From Phyto melanocephala (lineage: Eukaryota; Arthropoda; Insecta; Diptera; Rhinophoridae): DNA of 64,000 nt. Where the stretch lies: positions 42,934,701 through 42,998,700 of the forward strand of contig OW799235.1 of the NCBI GenBank assembly GCA_941918925.1, given 5' to 3'. Of the stretch, positions 56,459 to 64,000 are shown in pieces. The first letter of the stretch is position 1; each line of letters opens with the position of its first letter. A model generated the notes under the pieces. That model was not told the DNA's origin and did not search any database. It saw nothing but the letters and a program-made list of their open reading frames with translations. The position numbers and the translations under genes are program-made.

Positions 56459-58340
56459 GTTTACTATTTACGTATGTATCTATATGAACTATTTCACTAA
56501 CGGTTAAAGGCGTTTCTGTACGTTGAAACTTATTTTTTATAGGCTTTCTGTCGTATTTTGCCGACGAACAAATATGACAGTTATTTATTATTTTATGTAT
56601 CGAAAATTTCAACTTTGGACTATAAATTTCGCGTTTTATGTTCTCGTAGGTAGCTACAATACCTGTATGTCCACTTTCGTATTTATGAAACAACGATATC
56701 TGTCTATTAAGTTCGTGTTCATCCATAATATCCTTAGCAAGGTAAGAGCACTTTACAAATTTAAAGTTATTTCTATCTGGAAATTCCTCTATCAACTTCA
56801 GTTGAACCTTGTAAAAATCATGGTCACTTAATTTTGAAAATATTCCTATTTTCCCCTTAGTAATTTCCCTTCTGAAAATATTAGATATGTCTTTATTTGC
56901 GATGTCATGCCTGTCTATATAAATTCGCCTATTACCAAAAATAGTTTCCGTGTCTGCATCCTTAATATCCACTACAATAATTTGGGTTTTAAAACGATTT
57001 ACTACAGTATCCAATATTGGAATACCTTCGTCCAGATCTTCTTCCTGAGAGTGTATAGTCTGAACATCTAGCGAACCTCCATCATTGCCCGATTCGCCGT
57101 TGTTTATTAAATCTTCCGATGTATTTATCTCATTTGTTTCGGCGTTGATTCTACTTAAAAAATCTGCAATATAGTTGCATTTGCCCTTTATATATTCTAT
57201 TTTGAAGTTATATTCACCTAAATCAATAAGGTATCTTTGTAGCCTAGGGCTAATATCTCTGCCCGCATACTTGCTCATGAGCCACTTTAACGGTTGATGG
57301 TCGCTTTCCAGGTCGAATTCTTTACCATATATATACGGCCTAAAATATTTAACACCACAAACTATTGCCAACAATTCTTTATCAATTGTTGCATAGTTTG
57401 CTTCGTGTTTGTTCAGCGTTCGCGAAGCATATGCTACTGGGTGACCATCTTCAGTTAAGACAGCTCCAATTGCGTTATTGCTTGCATCAGTTACGATTTT
57501 GAAACGTTTTGAAAAATTTGGATATCTTAATATGGGTGAATTCGTTATTAATTCCTTAAGTCTTCCAAAAGCGACTATATAACTACGGTCATTCATATTT
57601 ACTTTCACGTTTTTCTGCAAATATTTCGTCATTGGGTATGCAATTTTGGCATAGTTATTAATAAATTTTCTATAGAAGCCAGTCATTCCCAAAAACGACT
57701 TAGTTTGCTTTTCTGTACTTGGAAGTTTTAGATTTTGTGTTATTGAAATTTTCCTAGGATCCGGTTTTATCCCGTTAGTTGTTAGTACGTGACCCAAAAA
57801 CTGTGTTTCTTTCTTAAGAAAGTCACACTTGTCAATTTGTATCTTTAATTTAGCCCTTATCAAAGTTTTAAATATGTCCTTAATATTATTAATATGTTCC
57901 GTCAAAGATGAACTGAATATCAAAATGTCATCCATATACACTACACATGTTCTATTAATGAAATCCTTTAGCACAGTATTCATCAATCTCTGAAAGGTTG
58001 ATGGTGCGTTACGTAAACCAAAAGGCATTCGAATAAATTCATAATGCCCAGAGGGTGTAGAAAATGCGGTCTTTTTCCGATCCTCCTCCCTAAGGAGTAT
58101 CTGATGGAAACCTTTTGCCAAGTCCACAGTCTAAAAGTACTGTGCTCTGCCCAGCTTGTTTAAAATACCGTTCAGATTAGGTATAGGGTACCTGTCCTCA
58201 ACCGTAAACTCATTTAGTTTTCGATAATCTATTACTATTCGCCATTTTCTTTCTCCAGAATTATCGACCTTCTTAGGTACAATCCACAAGGGACTATTAT
58301 AAGCAGAATTGCTCTCACGAATAATGTTTTGTTTCAACAT
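56445..58340 (-). pseudogene. pol: element E pol (RT, RNase H, integrase start)
   Basis: 58340-58131 is the RT fingers ([14 protein letters not shown]); an in-frame TAG at 58133-58131 interrupts it before VDLAKGFHQIL, and the frame continues for 560 codons. RT keeps YMDD (CVVYMDDILIF, residues 64-67 of that frame). RNase H is present with VTDASNNAIG and ESDHQPLKWL. The integrase zinc motif shows SGHTG and CHICSSAK, and the frame ends just after the first catalytic Asp (VHIDTY). The integrase core is deleted. Confidence 0.8.
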
Positions 58341-58438
58341 ATCATTTATTTGTTCGTTTATCTCACTTTAATGAATCTGGGGATACCGATAAATCTTTGA
58401 ATAAAGGGGTTTCTCAATTTTAGTAACGATTTGATGTT

Positions 58439-58900
58439 CTATTTCAGTTGTGGCTGAAAGATGTGACTAAAATCAAGCCTGTCTAAAGTATTTGCCTTTG
58501 CAACTGGTTCTAATAAACTTATGTTCTCAGCACGGAAAGAACAGTGCATTTCCTGGAAAAATAATTTATTGCCCAAAACCTCAATATAACCATGTTCGTT
58601 ATTTATTTTGGTCCTAAGGGGTAACAAAAAAATCTGTTCGATTATCCCGTCATATTTATCATTGCAGAAATCAATAACTTTCCAACTCAAAGTTCCTGTA
58701 GCCGAAAATTCCCTCGGGAAAGGAGTCACTATCTTAAATTTAATTGTATTTGTACCGTTAATTGTTCTATATTGAACAGGCCTTGTTAATTTCTCTACCT
58801 GCAAATTTTCCCTCAAAAGATGGGGCTTAATAATACTAGTTGAAGAGCCTGTATCAATTAAAAATCGTATTCTTTGTTTCCCAATGGTTAGTATTACTAT
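58439..58900 (-). pseudogene. element E protease and pol N terminus
   Basis: Starts with FLIDTGSSTSIIKPHLL (active-site Asp near 58850) in a frame shifted relative to gag, consistent with -1 frameshifting in errantiviruses. It continues to 58439 without a break. 58341-58438 joins it to RT with no clear continuous frame. Confidence 0.75.
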
Positions 58901-59545
58901 GGGTAATTGGATTGGTGAGGATGTATTAAAAAATTTACCTCCTTTTCCTCTCCGTTTCCTATGTCCATATGGGTAGTTTGTTGATCTACACTCATATAAG
59001 AATTCCTAGTCCTATTCGAACGACCTTCGTTTACTTGATTCCTATCACTATACTTATTGTCCTTATTCCCTTGCCAATTCCCTATGTTACTATGATGTGG
59101 GTACCGTTCTTGCTGGTTTGTTCTAAAGTTTCCACTGTTTTGCTTTTGAAAATTATCTCTTCTAAAATTGTTATTTGGCCTATACTGACAGCTGTTGCCT
59201 GTCTCAGAGTTTTTCCAATTGCTATTAGGAAATAGAAAATTTTTGTTCGAATTGGGTTTCTGCCGGCTGTAATTTCGTTCTAGTTTATATTTCATATTAA
59301 TTCTGTGATTATACGCAATTTCCCTAGTGTCATCTAATAGTTTAAGTTTTGTATATTTCAAAGTAATGTCGGTCAAAGTTTCATGTTCTCCTATATGTGC
59401 TCGTATTGGTCCGTCTATTTTCTCTAACAATATGTCCACTAGATCCCTGTCGACATTTTCCGGTTTGTATATACTAGGCTTAAATTGATCTGCTAAATAT
59501 ATGTCATTTATTTGATATTTACATCTTTCAAATATACTAAACTAG
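58897..59545 (-). pseudogene. gag: element E gag, N-terminally truncated
   Basis: Open from 59439 and, without ATG, from about 59540 (DIYLADQFKPSIYKPENVD). The capsid end (DGPIRAHIGEHETLTDITLK) is followed by a long Asn/Gln/Arg-rich nucleocapsid (FRRDNFQKQNSGNFRTNQQ) as in errantiviruses, without a zinc knuckle. The first part of gag is lost at the junction with the satellite. Confidence 0.7.
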
Positions 59546-59556
59546 CATTTAACCCG

Positions 59557-62022
59557 CTACTTACTTTGTATCAATAGCCACTAATTTTAAAATTCTAGCT
59601 TCGCAAACGTTGCAAATACAAAAAGTACCATAAAAATTCAAAAATGTACCTTTTTGGTCACCCATAACATTTTTGGTCTCACCTGAAATCAATAGTCCTT
59701 GATTGGACAATGCTACCTTCATAAACGTAGAAAATACAAAAAGTACCATAAAAATTCAAAAAAGTACCTTTTTGGTCGCCCATACCATTTTTAGTCACAC
59801 CTTGTATCAATTGTCACTAATTTCAAAATTCTAGCTCCGAAAACGTTGAAAATACAAAAAGTACCATACAAATTCAAAAAAGTACCTTTTTAGTCGACCA
59901 TAACATTTTCAGTCTCACTTTGTATCAATAGCCACTAATATATGTTTAATATGTTTTATTATTATAAAAGGTCAAAGAAACCAATAATTAATAGCCACTA
60001 ATTTTAAAATTCTAGCTTCGCAAACGTTGAAAATACAAAAAGTACCATAAAAATTCAAAAATGTACCTTTTTGGTTGCCCATAACATTTTTGGTCTCTCC
60101 TGAAATCAATAGTCCTTGATTGGACAATGCTACCTTCATAAACGTAGAAAATACAAAAAGTACCATAAAAATTCAAAAAAGTACCTTTTTGGTCGCCCTT
60201 AACATTTTCAGTCTCACTTTGTATCAATAGCCACTAATTTTAAAATTCTAGCTTCGCAAACGTTGAAAATACAAAAAGTACCATAAAAATTCAAAAATGT
60301 ACCTTTTTGGTCGCCCATAACATTTTTGGTCCCACCTGAAATCAATAGTCCTTGATTCAATCCTACCTTCATTAACGTAGAAAACACCAAAAGTACCAAA
60401 AAAATTCAAAAAAGTACCTTTTTAGTCGACCATAACATTTTCAGTCTCACTTTGTATCAATAGCCACTAATTTTAAAATTATAGCTTCGCAAACGTTGAA
60501 TATACAAAAAGTACCATAAAATTCAAAAATGTACCTTTTTGGTCGCCCATAACATTTTTGGTCTCACCTGAAATCAATAGTTCTTGATTGTACAATCCTA
60601 CCTTCATTAACGTAGAAAATACCAAAAGTACCACAAAAATTCAAAAAAGTACATTTTTGGTTGACCATAATATTTTCGGTCTCACCTTGTATCAATAGCC
60701 ACTTGTTTTAAAATTCTAGCTTCGCAAACGTAGAATATATAAAAAGTACCATAAAAATTCAAAAAAGTACCTCTTTGGTCACCCATATAATTTTTAGCCT
60801 CACCTTGTATCAATTGTCACTAATTTCAAAATTCTACCTTCGCAAACGTTGAAAATACAAAAAGTACCATACAAATTCAAAAAAGTACCTTTTTGGTCGC
60901 CCATAACATTTTTAGTCTCACCTTGTATCAATTGTCACTGATTTCAAAATTCTACCTTCGCAAACGTTGAAAATACAAAAAGGACCATACGAATTCAAAA
61001 AAGTACCTTTTTGGTCGCCCATAACATTTTTAGTCTCACCTTGTATCAATTGTCACTGATTTCAAAATTCTACCTTCGCAAACGTTGAAAATACAAAAAG
61101 TACCATACAAATTCAAAAAAGTACCTTTTTGGTCGCCCATAACATATTTAGCCTTACCTTGTATCAATAGTCACTAATTTGGAAATTCTTGCTTCGCAAA
61201 CGTTAAAAATACAATAAGTACCATATAAATTCAAAAAAGTACCTTTGTGGTCGCCCATAACATTTTCAGTCTCACCTGGAATCAATAGTCCTTGATTGTA
61301 CAATCCTATCTTTATAAACGTAAAAAATGCAAAAAGTACCATAAAAATTTAAAACAGTACCTTTTTTGTCGACCATAATATTTTCGGTCTCACCTTGTAT
61401 CAATAGCCACTAATTTTAAAATTCTAGCTTCGCAAACGTTGAAAATACAAAAAGTACCATAAAAATTCAAAAAAGTACCTTTTTGGTCGCCCATAAAATT
61501 TTTAGTCTTACCTTGTATCAATAGTCCTTTATTTTACAATTCTACCTCTATAAACGTAGAAAATACAAAAAGTACCATAAAAATTCAAAAAAGTACCTTT
61601 TTGTTCGCCCATAACATTTTTAGTCTCACCTTGTATCAATTGTCACTAATTTCAAAAGTCTACCTTCGCAAACGTTGAAAATACAAAAAGTACCATACAA
61701 ATTTAAAAAAGTACCTTTTTGGTCGCCCATAACATTTTTGGTCTCACCTGAAATGAATAGTCCTTGATTGTACAATCCTACCTTCATAAACGTAGAAAAT
61801 ACAAAAAGTACCATAAAAATTCAAAAAAGTACCTTTTTGGCCGACCATAACATTTTTAGTCTCACCTGGAATCAATAGTCCTTGATTGTACAATCCTACC
61901 TTCATAAACGTAGAAAATACCAAAAGTACCACAAAAATTCAAGAAAGTACTATTTTGGTCGACCATAATATTTTCGGTCTCACCTTGTATCAATAGCCAC
62001 TAATTTTAAAATTCTAGCCTCG
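59557..62022. repeat. ~118-bp tandem repeat array
   Basis: About 21 monomers, 117-118 bp apart (e.g. landmarks at 59601, 59719, 59836). Each has CGCAAACGTTGAAAATAC or CATAAACGTAGAAAATAC, AAAAAGTACCATAAAAATTC, GGTCGCCCATAACATTTT and CTCACCTTGTATCAAT. One foreign 50-base insertion sits near 59940. Unrelated to the 166-bp satellite. Repeated small minus-strand frames here are artefacts of periodicity. Confidence 0.9.
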
Positions 62023-64000
62023 CACTATGGGTCAAACGACCGTTTTTTGAGGCAATAAATCACAATAAATCTATTGTTTGATATGTTAAAGGTCACCGAA
62101 AATTAATACGATTTTAAAATTTCTTTTGTTGCGTGTTATAGTTTTTGGAAAAAATTTAGTTAATTCACCTACTTAAACACCCACGTATACACCCACTAAG
62201 TCACCCATTTACACACCCACTTTCAGTGACAGGAAAAGTAAGATTAGTGGCGGGTGCGTTAATAGTAATTAAGACCTTTAGATAATGACAGCTTTCATGC
62301 TAGAAATAACATTTATTTATGAAATTATAAACATACATAAATAAAGTTAATTTAGTTAATAACATAAAATTAGTTTTTTTGCTACTTTACAGCTCAACTT
62401 ACAAACTAATGTGATCTGCCAATGCCATCATGATTTAATCCCACTAAAAAGAGAACATTTAATTATATAAAAATTAGTATTTTATAATAAAGCCTTACAT
62501 CAAAATTATCCAATGTTTCATCAACTTCTAACTCTATATTAAAATTGGGTAGAACATCTGTCTCCTCTTCGAAATCAGATAAATCTTCATTTGCGATAGC
62601 ACGTGACGTAGTCGGCAATTGATACTCGGGAATATCAGGAATCTTTAAAAGAGAAATAACTTCTCTTGGAAGCTGCAAACTTTTCTTTGCTGAATGGCGG
62701 TTTTTTATACAAATACTGGATAAAAATGGGTCAGAAGAATCCATGGCTCTGTTAAAAACATCAGATATATTGTGTTCTCTAGAATCCTTTCGTGCATGCT
62801 CTATGCGATCCTTTTTATAAAATTTGTTTCTCGTCTCAGAGGCATTTTCTCCAGCGCATCCAAGAGGCACTATTGAGGCTTGTATTATTTGTGAAGAATG
62901 TACTAAAATTTTATGCAAGGTCGCTGACATTGGGTACCATTTGTAATTTTGAAAATATATTTCGGCAGTTTCATAGCAAAAACTTCTAAAGTTTTCGACA
63001 CTTAACTCAAAATTGCTAGAAATTGCAATTAGTATGATTTGCAAGTGTTTTAAAAACTCGATGTTAACATTTGTTATAGATGCAAATAATTCCGGATTTG
63101 AAAATGCTCTTCGTGCAGTATTGCCGTCGTTGGTTGAGCCACTCCCATTACTTTTTGGCTTATGAACATGAAGACCCATTTTCTGCCAGAATTTTTGTTG
63201 AATTTCACTTTTTCTCTGTTGCAGTAGTAATTTGTCCTCAGCACTTCGAATTTGCCATTTTTTAATATGAATTCTATATGAAAGATTAAGAACAAATTCT
63301 AAGCATCGAATCCATGCGTGTAAAGGGCTTATGCCATACTTTAATGAATTTGGTTTTGGCTGAAACACCAATGAACTTAAATCATTTATTGATAAAAACT
63401 GCTTCGGATTCCCACCACAAATTGGGCACGACTGAGAAGATTTTGTTTCCGTAAGCACGTTCAGGACTTTCCCATCAATTAAAGTCATAATAAGTTCATA
63501 CTTTACTGATATCTTTCTACCATTTACCAAAAAATATTCTAAAGGCTCAAGATTTTTTATTTGCACATCCAAATTGTTTTTTTCTTTCAATATATGCTCC
63601 TTGGTTTCCTTTATAAATTCAATTTTAAGTGGTCGGCAAAAACGAACCGATTGAGGTGTACGATTAATCCAAACTGTTGCATAATGAGACGTGATTATTT
63701 CCAGTGGTATAACTGATGTTACAAATAGCGAGTTATCTTAGCTTTCTGGGGCGTTGGTGCTAAATATTTGTTTAAATGAACTTTGCCCAGTGGAACCGTC
63801 GAAACCATAACTTAAAACCAAAGTAACTTCATTCAGCTCAGGTATTTGCATTAAAACTTCTTCTTGGTAGGACAAAATTCTTTTTGCAGTATGGTTAACT
63901 AAGCTCTGCAGGAGAATTTGTGCTGATGATTCCGTTACCGTTAATCCTTCAGGTCGGCATTGAAGTTTGCACTCTCGAATTTTTTGGTAATGTGGATAAA
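62023..64000 (-). mobile_element. Transib element (3' part; continues past the window)
   Basis: The left terminus CACTATGGGTCAAACGACCG begins with the Transib-type CACWATGG, which resembles the RAG recombination heptamer. It interrupts a 118-bp monomer exactly between ...CTAGCCTCG and the expected CAAACG. The flank CCTCG is a GC-rich 5-mer, the duplication size of Transib; the other end is outside the window. 62043-62462 is 3' untranslated. Confidence 0.8.
62463..64000 (-). pseudogene. Transib (RAG1-like) transposase, one internal stop
   Basis: The minus strand is open from the right edge of the window to TAA at 63740-63738, then on in the same frame to 62463. The upstream block has LVLSYGFDGSTGQSSFKQIF with the first catalytic Asp. 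In the 375-codon part from 63590: second Asp at residue 39 (LIDGKVLNVL), zinc pair CPIC at 55-58, zinc HX4H at 226-231 (LHKILVH), and Glu252 in ASETRNK. These correspond to RAG1 Asp600, Asp708, Cys727/730, His937/942 and Glu962. The N terminus is outside the window. Apart from the stop, the catalytic and zinc residues are all kept. Confidence 0.8.

Larger units (their letters stand above)
55719..59556 (-). mobile_element. errantivirus-like element E, internally deleted and 5'-truncated
   Basis: Inserted in D at ...GCGTACG. Minus-strand order: gag, protease, RT-RNase H, the zinc domain of integrase, then a jump straight to the C-terminal end of env, a polypurine tract and the 3' LTR. The LTR edge sequence AGTTA...TAACT and the env tail identify the gypsy/17.6-type endogenous retrovirus group of insects. 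The 5' LTR and leader are missing where the 118-bp array begins. Confidence 0.8.

Noticed and set aside
59561..61932. Repeated ~62-codon minus-strand frames with a common sequence
   Set aside because: They are the translated 118-bp monomer read over neighbouring units; periodicity explains them.

Overview
The window is eukaryotic, strongly AT-rich and almost entirely made of nested and broken transposable elements. GT-AG introns of 40-90 bases, Ty3/gypsy and errantivirus-like retroelements, hAT, PIF/Harbinger, Transib, DD41D mariner and Helentron-like elements together point to a higher fly (Diptera), probably calyptrate, in heterochromatin or another TE-dense region. The taxon is inferred from the TE repertoire, not proven.

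Layout. 1-3202 is the 5' part of a Ty3/gypsy element (A, copy 1). 3203-9083 is a fragment of a foldback-like element built from inverted arrays of a 166-bp satellite. 9084-9516 is a flank that recurs at 26896-27328. 9517-11485 is a decayed gag-protease fragment of another gypsy-like element (C, minus strand). From 11535 a second copy of A begins. Its LTR is interrupted by a 5'-truncated DD41D mariner (13267-14239), and its gag/pol is split at 17250/41443 by a 24-kb gypsy-like element B (17251-41442, minus strand) with a clean AAAG target duplication. B holds a complete foldback-like element (19276-26894, 9-bp duplication CAAAAATAC) and a Helentron-like element inside its right LTR (38034-40425). 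Between B's pol and its left (3') LTR lies a passenger stretch that does not look like retroelement. It contains a pyruvate kinase pseudogene and, on the opposite strand, a chain of micro-exons with good splice sites that encodes a small putative secreted basic peptide. A resumes at 41443 and ends near 44.3-44.8 kb.

44772-46715 holds two LINE 3' ends, a tRNA-Lys(CTT) relic and a second copy of the C leader. 47071-49874 is a nearly complete PIF/Harbinger element with a Myb-like gene and a divergent, spliced transposase. About 50-55.7 kb is a decayed mdg1/412-like element (D, plus strand), cut in its RNase H by an errantivirus-like element E (55719-59556, minus strand) that keeps an LTR, gag, protease, RT and an env transmembrane tail. 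59557-62022 is an array of a ~118-bp monomer, interrupted by a Transib element (62023 to beyond 64000, minus strand) whose transposase carries the RAG1-type DDE and zinc residues but has one stop.

No intact ordinary host gene was recognised. The coding content is mobile-element enzymes in various stages of decay. The features most worth following are the micro-exon gene inside B, the composite structure of B, the foldback/satellite element and the Transib (RAG1-like) transposase.
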